Origin: Bagarius yarrelli
Lineage: Eukaryota > Chordata > Actinopteri > Siluriformes > Sisoridae
Direction of reading: 5' to 3'
DNA length: 64,000 bases
Assembly: GCA_005784505.1 (NCBI GenBank)
Contig: VCAZ01000153.1
Location: forward strand, 37,501-101,500
The notes under the pieces were generated by a model. It made no database searches. It was not told the DNA's origin and was given only the letters and a program-made list of their open reading frames with translations. Shown here piece by piece: positions 45,700-56,698 of this stretch; positions within the stretch are counted from its first letter, which is position 1; each line of letters starts with the position of its first letter. Both the position numbers and the translations under genes were made by a program.

Positions 45700-46545
45700 G
45701 ACTCCTGCATCAATACTTTTGATCTTCAGATTTACTCTGACCAGTTTCCCTGTCCATGCTGAAGAAAGCATTTCCACAACATGATGCTGTCACCACCATG
45801 TTTCACAGTGGAGATGGTGTGTTCAGGGTGATGAGCAGTGTTATTTTTCTGCCACACATAGCGCTTTACATTTAGTCCAAAAAGTTCAACTTTGGTCTCA
45901 TCTGACCAGAGCACCTTCTTCCACGTCTTTCAACAATGGCTTTCTTCCTGCCACTCTTCAATAAAGGCCAGATTTGTAAAGTACATGACTTATATTTGTA
46001 TACAGATTCTCCCGCCTAAGCTGTGGATTTTTGCAGCTCCTCTAGAGTGACCATGAGCCTCTTGTTTGCTTCTCTGACCAGTGCTCTCCTTACTGGGTCT
46101 GTCAGTTTAGGTGGACAGCCATGTCTTAGTAGGTTTGCAGTTGTGTCATACTTTTTCCATTTTTGGATGATGGATTGAACAGTGCTTCTTGAGAAGTTTA
46201 AAGCGTGGGATATAATTTTATTACTTAACCCTGCTTTAAACTTCTTTACAACTTTATCCCTGTCCGGTCTGGTGAGTTTCATGGTCTTTATGATGCTGTT
46301 TGTTCACTAGTGTTCTCTAACAAACCACTGAGGCCTTCAGAGTACAGATGTATTTATACTAAGCCTAAATTACACACAGGTGGACTCTATTAACTAATTA
46401 GGTGACTTCTGAAGGTAATTGATTGGACTAGAATTTATTTAGTGGTATCAGAGTACAGGGGGCTGAATGCCACTTTTTAGATTATTATTTGCTTAAAATT
46501 TTGAAAACCATGTATAATTTTTATTCCACTTTCAAGGCACTGATA
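45700..46545 (-). mobile_element. Tc1-like DNA transposon, truncated
   Basis: The minus strand contains the transposase N-terminus, the WSDE region and, upstream of the start, an end sequence (ATTTTGAAAACCATGTATAA on the plus strand near 46499) typical of Tc1-like elements. The 3' part of the transposase and the other end are missing. Confidence 0.8.
45732..46282 (-). pseudogene. Tc1-like transposase pseudogene
   Basis: The first block (46282-46016) starts MKLTRPDRDKVVKKFKAG and continues with SRSTVQSIIQKWKKYDTT and RRALVREANKRLM. This is the bipartite helix-turn-helix DNA-binding part of Tc1 transposases. A frame change leads to a second block (45914-45732) with LWSDETKVELFG, whose WSDE holds the first catalytic Asp of the DDE triad, and then GDSIMLWKCF. 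The second Asp and the final Glu regions are absent because the copy is truncated at about 45725. A full-length protein in this family is about 340 residues. It cannot be active. Confidence 0.88.
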
Positions 46546-46546
46546 A

Positions 46547-46549
<3 letters not shown>

Positions 46550-46585
<36 letters not shown>
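46550..46585. repeat. (GATA)n microsatellite
   Basis: About nine GATA units, followed by degenerate GACA/GATA. Confidence 0.95.
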
Positions 46586-47291
46586 TACAGACAAACAGAG
46601 ATAGATAGAAAGATACACACTATTATGTTCCTCAGACCATTCCTGAGTGCTTTCTTCCTGGCAAAGGAAGCATTATCATGCAAAAAAAGGCCACTTCCAC
46701 TAGGGTACAGCTTGTGATCAGACCATATGGACTAGACTTCACTGATGACCCTGTCCTTGCTTCACTGGTTGTCCTTTCTAGGACCTCTTTTGGTGGGAAC
46801 TAATTATTGTATTCTGGGAACATCACACAACACCTGCTGGTTGAGTGATGCTCTGATCCGTTCATCACAATGGGTTCTTATCAGAGTCACTCAATGCCTC
46901 ACATTTTCTTCTGCTTTCAACACATCAAGTTTGAGATCTGACTGCTGCTTAATACGTCCCAGGTATCTAGAAGATACTTGTACACATGATATAAAATCAA
47001 CCAATAGACATATTAAATAAAAAAAATTGATTTAGTTTTAATTTTGCTTGAAATTATTTTATATATATATAATTTATAGGGTCAATCCAAGCTGATATTA
47101 TTATAAGTATACAATTTGTTTAGTAACCATGACAACTACACGACAATAGTTATGACTGTTGGGTTATTTTTTCCCCCCTGGAAAAATAATATTACAGAAG
47201 CAGGCCAACTTGTCAAATTCCTTGAAAAAAGTGACTCAAATTGATGAAGCTCTCAAATTTTCTTTATTATTTGTAAAATGTTAACTTAACT
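46586..47291. other. Intronic sequence, possibly an unnamed repeat
   Basis: Bases 46620-46960 have the texture of old transposon-derived DNA (TTCCTGAGTGCTTTCTTCCT and TTCCACTAGGGTACAGCTTG), but I cannot assign a family. The rest is AT-rich. Confidence 0.3.
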
Positions 47292-47483
47292 AGGGGAAGT
47301 GGTAGTGCAATGGTTAAGGTGTTGGACTGGTACCTGGAAAATCAGGATTTGAATTCCAAGACCACCAAGTTGCCATGGTTGGCCCCTAAGCAAGGCACTT
47401 AACCCCCAATTGCTCAGTTGTATGAGAGAGATATATGTAAATTACTCTGGATAAAGACGTCTGACAAATTCCGTAAATGTAAG
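47292..47483 (+). repeat. SINE-A copy, full length
   Basis: GGGGAAGTGGTAGTGCAATG, GGATTTGAATTCCAAGACCA, TTAACCCCCAATTGCTCAGT and GGATAAAGACGTCTGACAAA follow family order to TGTAAGT. Confidence 0.87.
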
Positions 47484-47771
47484 TAGCAGTGTGTCCGGAT
47501 ACATTTGTATAAAAGCTGTTACAAAAAAAATATCGTTAATAATTTAAGGTAACTGAATTTATAGGATGTGTTTTAAGTTGAGGGCTTTTGATTTTTAATA
47601 ATTATGCAAATAAAAGTAAGTGACTAATTTCACATGCTTAAAAATAAAGTCCTTTTTTGTGTGTGTGCATTAACCATAACTTCTGAACACAAATTGATGT
47701 TTTTTATTTATGCATTTCGTTTGTCTTATTGGTTGCCAGATATCAGCTGATTTAATTCCTTTATTCATGCA
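47484..47771. other. AT-rich intronic spacer
   Basis: Nothing recognised. Confidence 0.3.
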
Positions 47772-48205
47772 TTTAAGTTTAAGTTCAAGTTTAACAAGCT
47801 TTATTGTTATTTCAACCATACAGTATATAGCAGACGCAGTACACAGTAAAATGAAACATAACAACACAGAACTGCACAGACAACAACAACAAAGAGCCAC
47901 TAGTAAAGTTAAGTAAAGTAAATTGTCTTAGTAACATAAAGTGCATGTGTGCAACTTAGTGCAAACAGAGCAAGAAAGACCATGCGCTAAACAGTACAAA
48001 CATTAAACCAGACTATACAGTACAAAAAACAGCGCGCTGTACGGGACAGTTAAATTAAACAGCGCCGACCAGATTATAAAATGTATTTTTGTGTTTACGT
48101 GTTGCCGTAAACATCGATTGTATTGAGTATGTTTGTATGTATGTGTGTGTGTGTAAGAACTAAGGTAGTTTTAGTCAGTTCAGCGTGTTCAGGAGCCTGA
48201 TGGCT
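47772..48205. repeat. Dispersed repeat of unnamed family, copy 2 (longer)
   Basis: It matches 21826-22075 in order: AAGTTCAAGTTTAACAAGCT, ACAACAAAGAGCCACTAGTA and AAGTGCATGTGTGCAACTTA. It continues about 150 bases further to TTCAGGAGCCTGATGGCTTG, where a SINE-B adjoins. It contains a GTGTGTGTGTG run. Confidence 0.7.
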
Positions 48206-48208
48206 TGA

Positions 48209-48466
48209 TATACCCGCTTATTACCTAATTTGGGGTCACAGGGATCTGTTGGAGTTTATCCCAGCAGTCTCTGAAAGGGTAAAAGGCAGGAGGGGTACAC
48301 CCTGGACAGATCACCAGTCTATCACAGGGCCACACACACTCACTCTGATAAGCAATTTAGAATCAACAATCTATCTAACATACATGTTTTTGGACTGTGA
48401 GAGAAAACCAGGAGTAAACCAACTCAAGAACCAACGGGGACAACATGCAAACTCCACACAGAAAGA
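48209..48466 (-). repeat. SINE-B copy, head truncated
   Basis: TATACCCGCTTATTACCTAA, CCAGCAGTCTCTGAAAGGGT, ACATACATGTTTTTGGACTG and CATGCAAACTCCACACAGAA are in order; the head is missing. Confidence 0.85.
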
Positions 48467-48590
48467 TGTTAAATGCTAAAATGTTATAATAACACATTAG
48501 CAAATAATGCACTACAGTATAGCACATTAATTGCTCAACTGGGAGACTAAACCACATTGAAGTAGGGTATCTTTTTTTAAATTTAAATTG

Positions 48591-48591
<1 letters not shown>

Positions 48592-48657
<66 letters not shown>

Positions 48658-48672
48658 TTATTTATTTATTTA
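48592..48672. repeat. (TA)n followed by (TTTA)n microsatellite
   Basis: About 30 TA units, then four to five TTTA units. The run is perfectly self-complementary. Confidence 0.96.
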
Positions 48673-49016
48673 AGAATTGTTGATACTATTTTGTACTTTA
48701 GTTGTTTAATTTAGTTAGTACTGATTTCTATCTGTTTTTTAAGGGCCTGATTATCATGTTGATGTAATTTTGTCAAAAACAGATATAAAACAATCAATAC
48801 ATTTTGCTAGTGCATATTGATTATCATAATCAGTATCGATATCAGTAATGTAATATCAGTCGATCTTTTGTTCATACTATAATATGGTGTAAAAATAGTG
48901 CAGTATGTAATTAGGGATGTACCTATAGAGTTGGGGCATCTTTTAAAGTGAATCCAATGCCACTAAGAGCTCAGTATAAAAAAGCTAAAAAAAAAAGTTA
49001 AGGATGCTGCTGTGTC

Positions 49017-49047
<31 letters not shown>

Positions 49048-49594
49048 GGCAATAATGAAAGAGATGTAGCTCGTTTTTTTCAAAGATTTTTTCAGTCACC
49101 AAATGACCAGCTTTTGGACTCAAGCAGGAATTTCTACAGGCTAGCCCGAGGCTAATTTTGTTTTTTGTTTTTTCGGTAAAGAATTACACAGAAGGGACTC
49201 AATAAATAAATGAATAGATAAATAAATAAAGTAACTCAGCTTGCCGGGTTAAAAATGACACAATTTTTCTCCGCATCTACATCAACGCCATGAAGCCTAT
49301 TAATATTTGATCAGCGGCATTTTACTCAGAAATACAGCCACCAAAGTACTTTACAGAAAACCCATCAATCTCACCATGTCCCTGATGGACACAACATTCA
49401 CCCGCTTTATGTTTAACAACAACAAAAAAAACGATGTAAAACCTGTTTTAATAAACTTCATAGCATAACTCGGTGTGTGTGATATCGATGTCTTTGTAAT
49501 GCGAAACAGCTTTTTACATCAACAGCAACCTCATGCATCATAAATATTTCATACTGAAGAAAAACACAGATTTATTATAATTACTTTCCTAATA
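48673..49594. other. Unique intronic sequence with (GAT)n
   Basis: (GAT)n at 49017-49046. TAATATCAGTCGATCTTTTG near 48850 relates to the motifs at 7727 and 34027. Bases 49230-49330 are balanced and repeat-free. Confidence 0.35.
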
Positions 49595-50065
49595 CAGAAG
49601 ATGACCTATAATAACCTCCACACTTCTGGGACGCTCCACTAGATCGTGGTGTGTGACTGTAGAGGTTTGATCAGACACTAGTGTTGTTTGGGGAAGTGAA
49701 AGCTCAATGGTTAAGAAGATAATTGGAAGACCAGGATTTGATATCCAGAACTACCAAGTTACCAATGTTGGGCCCCTGAGCGAAGCCCTTTACCCCTAAT
49801 TGTTCAGTTGTATAAAGGAGATAAATGTAGGTCTCTTTGGTTAAGGACGTCCGCCAGATGCTGTAAATGTATATTTAAATGTCTGAAGAGGTCTGGTGTT
49901 CCGTCAGGGTTCCAGTTCATCCCAAAGGTGTTCAGTTTAAAGGGGCTGAGTCAGAATCAGGACTCTGTACAGGACATAGGACTTCTTCCACTCTGACATT
50001 GTCATACTGAAACAGGGTTTGAGTCTCTTCGAAGAGTAAAGAGATGTAATGCAATCCCTCCAATG
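49595..50065 (-). pseudogene. Tc1-like transposase remnant, split by a SINE-A
   Basis: Left part 49595-49688 and right part 49881-50065. On the minus strand the right part gives GGGATGAACTGGAACCCTGA and CCAGACCTCTTCAGAC, and the left part continues with AACACTAGTGTCTGATC. The same sequence runs uninterrupted at 56345-56440. The coding is destroyed. Confidence 0.65.
49689..49880 (+). repeat. SINE-A inserted in the Tc1-like remnant
   Basis: GGGAAGTGAAAGCTCAATGG, GGGCCCCTGAGCGAAGCCCT, TAATTGTTCAGTTGTATAAA and GGACGTCCGCCAGATGCTGT form a complete SINE-A placed exactly between the two halves of the transposon. Confidence 0.87.
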
Positions 50066-50164
50066 ACAACTGTGTGCCTTCTTCAATTCTAACCCACATA
50101 AATGTGATCATGCATAAATTCATATTCAAATGTTATTTGTCACATACAAAATTACACCTAGTTT

Positions 50165-50255
50165 ACCACTGGGGCAGTGGTGGCTTAAATGTGGGGCAGT
50201 GGTGGCTTAAATGGTTAAGTGACTGAGTTGTTCAGAACATTAGTGTTTTGAATCT
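50165..50255 (+). repeat. SINE-A head fragment with a 24-bp duplication
   Basis: GGGGCAGTGGTGGCTTAAAT occurs twice in tandem (about 50170 and 50194), then GTTAAGTGACTGAGTTG and a B-box-like TTTTGAATCTGATTC. Confidence 0.6.
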
Positions 50256-50269
50256 GATTCGTGCAGCTA

Positions 50270-50755
50270 CTGGGAACCAGTGGAGGGAGCGCAGTATAAT
50301 AATAATAATAATAATATAATAAGTGTGGGGTGGGGTGTAAAAACTTTGGTAGGTTGAATACAACACATGCAGCTGAATTCTGAATCATCTGCAGAGGACG
50401 AACTGCACTCAGAGGTAGAGACCTGCCAGGAGCGGGTTGCAGTAGTCTCGTTTAGAAATTACAAGAGACTGAACAAGCAATTGAGTGGCCTGGTTAGATA
50501 GTAGATGGTTGAATCCCCCTGTTGTTATGAAAGATAAACCTGCAGAATCGTGTCAAGTTAGCAACATGTGAGGATAATTGAATGTCCATAATTACCCCAA
50601 GGTTGCGAAGAGTAGATCGGCAAAATGTCCATGGGATTGCAAGAACTTGGCATGGGGACGCGTCAGCAGGGATGAAAAGTAGTTCTGTTTTGCAAGGATT
50701 GATTTTCAGCTGATGAGCTGCCTTCCATGAAGATATGTCTGGCAAGCTGAGATAC
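50270..50755 (-). pseudogene. L2/CR1-like LINE reverse-transcriptase fragment
   Basis: The minus strand reads LPDISSWKAAHQLKINPCKT followed by ELLFIPADASP, then RNLGVIMD, QLSSHVANLTRFCRF and YN-like NNRGIQP. This is the familiar C-terminal reverse-transcriptase stretch of fish L2/CR1-type LINEs (jockey superfamily), downstream of the catalytic YxDD block. Frames break after GIQP, though related DNA (CTGCAGAGGACGAACTGCAC, complement) continues to about 50270. An (ATA)n lies at 50299-50320. Confidence 0.75.
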
Positions 50756-50921
50756 TGGCAGAAGCTAGCATAAATTACTAGCATAAATATATTTTGGTTT
50801 TCTACTTCATAACCAAAATTTATGAACCCGTAATCATACCACATATCCAAACCTAAAAACTACCTAATTAACTATTACTTACTAACTTACTACCATGCGT
50901 AGTTACTCAGTTAATATGAGG

Positions 50922-51030
50922 CAGTGTGTGGTTAAAGTGTCAAACTATTAAACAGAGGGTCATGGGTTCAGTTATAAGCTGCCACTGTTGGGCCCCTGAG
51001 AAAGGCCCTTAATCCTTAACAAGATAAATG
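50922..51030 (+). repeat. SINE-A fragment
   Basis: GTGTGTGGTTAAAGTGTCAA, ACTGTTGGGCCCCTGAGAAA and GGCCCTTAATCCTTAAC are present; the tail is lost. Confidence 0.65.
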
Positions 51031-51689
51031 CTATTAATAAATAGCAAATAGAGAGGCTTTTTTCAAGGCTGTAGTTAATAGTAATTTCTTAGTACAAAAA
51101 AAAAATCAAGATAATATATGGTTGGGTTACAATTCGATGCTACAGATAAATGGATTAATTAGCAATCTCGCTAAATCATCAGTGATCCATCATCTTCCGG
51201 TATAACAGAAACTCCATTAGCCGCAACTACTTCATCAAATAATTCAATAACCCATGATGCTTTGTATTTGTTCCTTTTTTTCCTCACTTAATTGCAGGCA
51301 AGAAGAATGACATAGTGGTGAATGAGCAGGGCATGACTGGGGGATAGTAATGGAAAGGAGCTGAGTTCACAGCAGCACCAGACGCTTGGGTAATTAGCAT
51401 GTTTACCGCGGTGCTTAAGGAAACCCCACCATAGGTGCATGGGTTAATAATACACCGCAAATGAGTGAGGAGCGTGGCTCATTTGCTTTAAAAGCACACT
51501 CTGGAATCGAGCCGGAGTCCAAGAGGGGGATTACAAACACCTGATGAAAAACCATCAGCGGGTAATAAACCAATACAGATTTATCCGGAAAAGATTATAG
51601 ATTTTTTCTACAGAGGGAATCCTGGCCTTTTAATGGGTGGAATGGCACACATGGTATTTAAAAAATTTAAATAAATAAATTTTTTTTGT
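51031..51689. other. Unique intronic sequence
   Basis: Bases 51290-51560 are repeat-free and GC-balanced (GTAATTAGCATGTTTACCGC, ATGGGTTAATAATACACCGC), a possible conserved element. No exon recognised. Confidence 0.35.
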
Positions 51690-51848
51690 CATGGTTAATA
51701 GGTGTTGGACTGCTAATTAAAAGATCAAGGTTCAATTTGTAGCACCACCAAGCTGCCTGCCCTTAACCCCCAATTGCTCAGTTGCATGAAATAGATAAAT
51801 TTAAGTCACTCTGGATAAGGACGTCTGCCAAATACTGTAAATGTAAAT
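51690..51848 (+). repeat. SINE-A copy, head truncated
   Basis: TGGTTAATAGGTGTTGGACT, TTAACCCCCAATTGCTCAGT and GGATAAGGACGTCTGCCAAA run to TGTAAATGTAAAT. Confidence 0.82.
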
Positions 51849-52443
51849 AAGATGTTCTTATCTTTACAGTTAAGAGTAAATGCTCAAGTACATGTTAAAA
51901 AAACATCTCATATTTTATTCCCTAAAATTCTGAGTGAGGATATCCAACAGAAGAAAGACACACATCTTACACTGAACTCCAGCAGTGTCCTGACTACCCC
52001 CCCCCCCCAAAGAATCATTAATTTTCCCCAAAAAATCATTCGAATTTGTATACGGAATAAAACATTCTATGAGTTTATTTATATTCCTCCCTTTGGAACT
52101 TGTGACACGTTGGCAAGCTATCCAGGGTCCAGGATGTCTATTAACTTGTGCCTTGAGTCCCCTTTAGACCGCAGGTCCTCACCACCCTGTGTAGGGTTAG
52201 TGCTACGATTCATCTAGGTTTTTTATAGAAGCTCTCTAAGGCTGTGCATACACTTTAGATCTTGAAGCACAAATCAGAGTTGTGACTTTATTACATTATC
52301 TTTTAGAACTTACCAGTATCTGACATCTGTATTTACAATATACACATCAAAACAACCCATGAAGGATGTACCAACCAGAAAAGGAAGTAAAAACACTGCA
52401 ATAGTCATTAGACACATTAACCTACCCCTTTCCAAATTTAGGC
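51849..52443. other. Unique intronic sequence
   Basis: A C10 run at about 51999. The 121-codon plus-strand frame at 51852-52217 is unrecognised and starts next to a SINE tail; probably chance. Confidence 0.35.
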
Positions 52444-52609
52444 CAGGGGTGTCTAATCTCTGCAGAGTTTAGCTCCAAACCTAATCTAAACCAACTAACC
52501 AAAGTCTTGCTTGGTACACTTGAAACTTACAGGTAAGTGTGTTGAGGCAAGTTAGAGCTAAACTCTGCAGGACACCCCGACCCTCGAGGACCGAGATTAG
52601 ACATCCCTG
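52444..52609. mobile_element. hAT-like MITE
   Basis: The left end is CAGGGGTGTCTAATCTC and the right end reverse-complements to CAGGGATGTCTAATCTC. The arms continue inward (GCAGAGTTTAGCTC with GAGCTAAACTCTGC). Flanks ATTTAGGC and CTTTAGGT agree at six of eight positions, compatible with an aged 8-bp target duplication. No coding. Confidence 0.7.
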
Positions 52610-53479
52610 CTTTAGGTGGAGAAAAAAAGAGGAGAGCCCATGTTCCCAGTCAGGGGGAATGTAAAGTTATATATGATTATATTATATATGATTGTTAAGT
52701 TGCATGTTTCCAGTTTATTTCTTTGTTGTAATAAGGTCTAAATCTGATCTAAAAATATTGGAATCCATGTGCTTTTTTCCTGCTTACACAATCGTGGGTC
52801 ATATCCCATCTGTACCACAATGGAGGAAAAAAATCGGAAATAAGGTCACTTGATACATTATGTGTTTGATGTTAAAGAAAGACACAAAAGAAATAAAGAA
52901 AAAACTTTTTTTTTTTCTGTTTAATAAAAAGCGTGAGAAGAAACGTAATCGTGGGTGTGAAAAACGGGATGAAACAATTAGGACTAATGCGCTAATAACA
53001 ATCAGGGAACGACACATAAGATAACGGTAATTATGGTTATTTAATTAGGCTGTAACCCTGACAGTAAAACGCCATTTATTCCCCCTCAGTAATTAATCAG
53101 AGTTCATGAACGCTCCTCCTACCGATTCGCAGAATTACAGGAGACATTAAAAACGTTTTAAGAACAAGCTCTCGACCTTAATGTGATTTGTTCTCGTTTG
53201 CAATAAAGCCGTAATGGATCCGTGCCTGATTCCATCAGTGTTGAGAGAGGTGAAAGATTACAGCAGGTGGATCCCAGCGTCTACAGTCTACATGTTACTG
53301 TATATACCTCAGAGATACAGCTGAAAAACTTTAAAAAACTTTCCCCTACGCTTCCTGGCCATGGATGTGTGCTCGCAAACATTAATGAAGATACAGATGT
53401 GGATGTACAGTTTATGATGTAGCTGTAGATGATGATGATGTCGATGTAAAGTGGATAATGTAGCTGTAGATAATGTACA
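52610..53479. other. Unique intronic sequence
   Basis: Bases 52980-53215 contain GGTAATTATGGTTATTTAAT and TCAGTAATTAATCAGAGTTC in otherwise balanced sequence, a candidate conserved element. A T-run in a purine-rich context lies at 52907-52918. Confidence 0.35.
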
Positions 53480-54040
53480 TGTACAGTGGATTCAGATGTA
53501 GATGATGTGGATTCAGATGTAGATGGTGTGGATTCAGATGAAGATAATATGGATTCAGGTGTAGTTGATGTTGATTCGGGTTTATATGATGTGGATTCAG
53601 ATGTAGATAATGTGGATTCAGATGTAGATGATGGGTATTCAGACAAAGATTATGTGGTTTCAGATGTAGTTGATGTGGGTTCAGATGTAGTTGATGTGAA
53701 TTCAGATGTAGATGTTATGGATTCTGATGTCAATGCAGACATGAATGTATGTGAAAGATAGATGACCAAGATGATGTTGCAGATATACAGTAAATGATGT
53801 AGCTTAAGCATTAATAGTGTGGATGTACATCATTTAAATTGGATGTAAATGATGTAGACATGAATGTAGATGTACAGAAGAAGATGTAGCTGGAGATGTG
53901 AATGTAGATGTGGACGTAAATGTGTATGTTGGTGTTGATATTGTTGCTGTAGCTGTAGAAGCAAATGATGTAGATGTGTATAAAGATGTAACTATGGATG
54001 GACATAGATTTATATGTAGATGATGTAGTTGTAGATGTAC
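53480..54040. repeat. 21-bp minisatellite, open as Asp/Ser heptads, decaying to the right
   Basis: The unit is close to GTGGATTCAGATGTAGATGAT. At 53486-53760 twelve units stay in one plus-strand frame, each reading like VDSDVDD with substitutions. After 53760 the order is lost, but GATGTAGATG words continue to about 54040. On the minus strand another frame reads Ser/Thr/Glu repeats. There is no known homologue; it is most likely noncoding. Confidence 0.85.
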
Positions 54041-54878
54041 ATTTTTACTAGTTTCTAACTAGTTCCTTGCCAGTTCCTGACTTTTTGATCAGTCTTTGAT
54101 AATTTTTATCTCATTTTTATTTTTTTTTTATTAATTTTTACGCATTTACACACAATATATCTGGTAAATGTTATGTTTTAGGACTTTGTTTATGATAAGC
54201 GTTTATTTCCCATTGCACACTTTGTACGTAGGTCTGTGGTGTTTTCTGTCAGTCTGTGTTTTATATAGCTTCACCGTCTGGGTTCTGGTGGAACACTGAA
54301 CTGACGATAAAAGTTCACCTTGACTTTGTGATGGATTTTGTTTTTTAATTAAACGTTAATCGAGTGTTGATGAGTCCTGTAATTTTTTAATCCTTTCATT
54401 TTATTTCTTCTTCTCACCTTTAAGCTTCGTCACCTGACTTTGCTAATTCTGAAAATCAATCGCTGGCTCAGTCCTCATATTCCACCAACATATCAAATCT
54501 GTTTCGCACCCGAGCTTGTTTCATTCTTTCCCACAAAATGGGATCTATTTCAGCTCATCGATTCTTCCCGGATTTAGAATCAAATTTATTACTATGGCCA
54601 GGGTGCACGTGTGAAAGCAACATCAGCACTGTACTTCACAGGTTTAACACATGCATCCATATCCACAGCTTCACACCGTGGACACACAGCGGCATCAGCG
54701 GCGGCGTTGGAGTAAATTGCAGAGGAGGTGCGGATCTCGAATGCAAGCAACGCTTGACTGACAGCATGTGACAGGCACTCGTTTATGAGAAGATCCGCAC
54801 ACACTGACGCGTACCGTATTGCCGAGAGTGAATAATTAAAGAAACATGCCAGAGACAGCAGAAATAGAAACACAAATT
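54041..54878. other. Unique intronic sequence
   Basis: T-rich to 54140. Bases 54410-54830 are GC-balanced and repeat-free with overlapping short open frames on both strands and no recognised family. Confidence 0.35.
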
Positions 54879-55202
54879 CTCTTTCTCTCTCTATCTCTCT
54901 CTTTCTCTCACTTTCTCTATCTCTTATCTGACTTTCTCTCTCTTTCTAACACAATCTGACTTTCTCTTTCTCTCTCTTTCTCGCTTAACTCTCTAACTCT
55001 ATCTGACTTTCTTTTTCTTTCTAATAGTATATATTTGATTTTCTCTCTCGCTCTTTCTCTCTTTCTTTAACTCTGACTCGCTCTCTTTCTCTTTCTAACT
55101 GTATCTGACTTTCTCTTTTTTTCTCTCTCTAACTTTATCTATCTGACTTGCTCTCTCTCGCTCTATTTCTCTCTCTCCCTGTCTCTCTCTCTCTCTCTCT
55201 CT
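54879..55202. repeat. Polypyrimidine CT-rich tract
   Basis: CTCTTT-type repeats interrupted by recurring CTGACTTTCTCTCTC and TCTAACT words, suggesting an older unit of about 50 bp. It ends with clean (CT)n. Confidence 0.9.
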
Positions 55203-55837
55203 CCAACTGTATCTGACTCAATCTTTTTCCTACCCCATTCCTTTCCCTGGTTTCAACTTCCAGCAAACCTTAAAATCTTCTAATCTGAACTACACATCAA
55301 GCACAAAGAAGTCATTTTTTTTCTCCAGTAAAGAATCGCAGAGCACTCGATAGTTGGATAAAGGTTTACGTGAGAGGCTTTTGTCCAGCCAAATTTGTGG
55401 CGGTGACTAACGATCAGTCTATGGCATTAATAAAGCCAATGATCTGGGCTGGAAATAAGAAAAAAAACACACACACACATTCCAGCGACAACAGCTTGAC
55501 TGTGATTTCTTAATTATCGTGAACTGCATCTCAGTAAACACAAAAATTAGTTTCCTCCCCGAAGCTTCACGGTATAAAATATCTGACCTCGGAGAGGAGG
55601 AGATTACATAACCAGCCTCTGTAAGGGAAGATATTGTGTAAGTGTGTGTGGGTTTCATCAGACAGAGTCAGAGTCTCAGCAGCGATACAGAAATATAACC
55701 CAGACTATGTACACAGAAAGCTCGGACTTATTGAGATCTACCACAGGGAATAAGAAAATCATACTAGAGCTCAGGATCAACAGCAAACAAAAAAACCCCT
55801 GATATTCCGAAATTCTCAGGCTGGTTTAGGTTCAAAC
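55203..55837. other. Unique intronic sequence
   Basis: Balanced composition with no repeat recognised apart from a short (CA)n at 55469-55480. Confidence 0.35.
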
Positions 55838-56016
55838 GCTTTATTTACGTTGGGCAGATGTCCTTATTCAGAGCGACTTACATTTATCTCCTTTATACAA
55901 CTGAGAAATCAAGGATTAAGGGCCTTGCTCAGGGGCCCGGCATTAGTAACTCGGTGGTGCTGGGAATGAAACCCAGATCTTTCAATTAGCAGTCCAACAT
56001 CGTAACAACTTCCCCT
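55838..56016 (-). repeat. SINE-A copy, near full length
   Basis: TTATTTACGTTGGGCAGATG, CAGAGCGACTTACATTTATC, AGGGCCTTGCTCAGGGGCCC and GTAACAACTTCCCC are in order. Confidence 0.87.
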
Positions 56017-56089
56017 TTTTTCCACTTAAGGCATGTGCGGGGAAAAAGTATACACTCTAAACACACACTCGATCAAGGGTGCAACGTTG

Positions 56090-56455
56090 TCTTGTGGTTG
56101 TGGATATTTGTTCTATCTAGACACACTTTACTATATACAACTTTTGACCAAAAGAGTGGCTGAAACACACTGTTGTCTAGAACGTCTTCGTATGTTGTAT
56201 CATTCCGTTATTCCTTTACTGGAACTGCGAGACTCCAGCATGATGTCCCTGTGCACAAAACCCCTGATCTCCATGAAGACATGCTGTGTTTTGGAGGTTC
56301 TGGGGTAAAATAACTCTCATGTCCTGTACAGAGTCCTGATTCTGACTCAACCCCTTTAAACTGAACACGCTTGGGATGAACTGGAACCCGACTGAACCCC
56401 AGACCTCCTCACTGTAACATTAGTGTCTGTCAACATCTAATTAATACTATTGGAA
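56090..56455 (+). pseudogene. Tc1-like transposase 3' portion, decayed
   Basis: TCCAGCATGATGTCCCTGTG, AGTCCTGATTCTGACTCAAC, TTGGGATGAACTGGAACCCG and CATTAGTGTCTGTC correspond to the QHD...SPDLNP...WDELE part of a Tc1-like transposase. Stops interrupt it. It is colinear with 49595-50065 and 22381-22830 on the opposite strand. Confidence 0.65.
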
Positions 56456-56698
56456 CTGAATCAACACAAAACGTCCAAAACGTAACCAGTACATCACATC
56501 ACACTTCCTGGTTTTTTATTTTAAAGCAGATGCTGACATGTGGGACGCTAATGTCTCTCATTTACCGATGAAATTTACTGCGAGACAGTGTGCAAAGGAA
56601 TTCCCTAATGTTCTTCGTAGAAACCGGAGTTAAACTGTTCTACACAGCATGTATTGTTGGGCTGCAATTTACACTCGATAGCGCAATTTGATTGCAAC
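56456..56698. other. Unique intronic spacer
   Basis: Nothing recognised. Confidence 0.3.

Noticed and set aside
51852..52217. 121-residue plus-strand open frame
   Set aside because: Starts next to a SINE tail, crosses a C10 run, and has no recognised motif.
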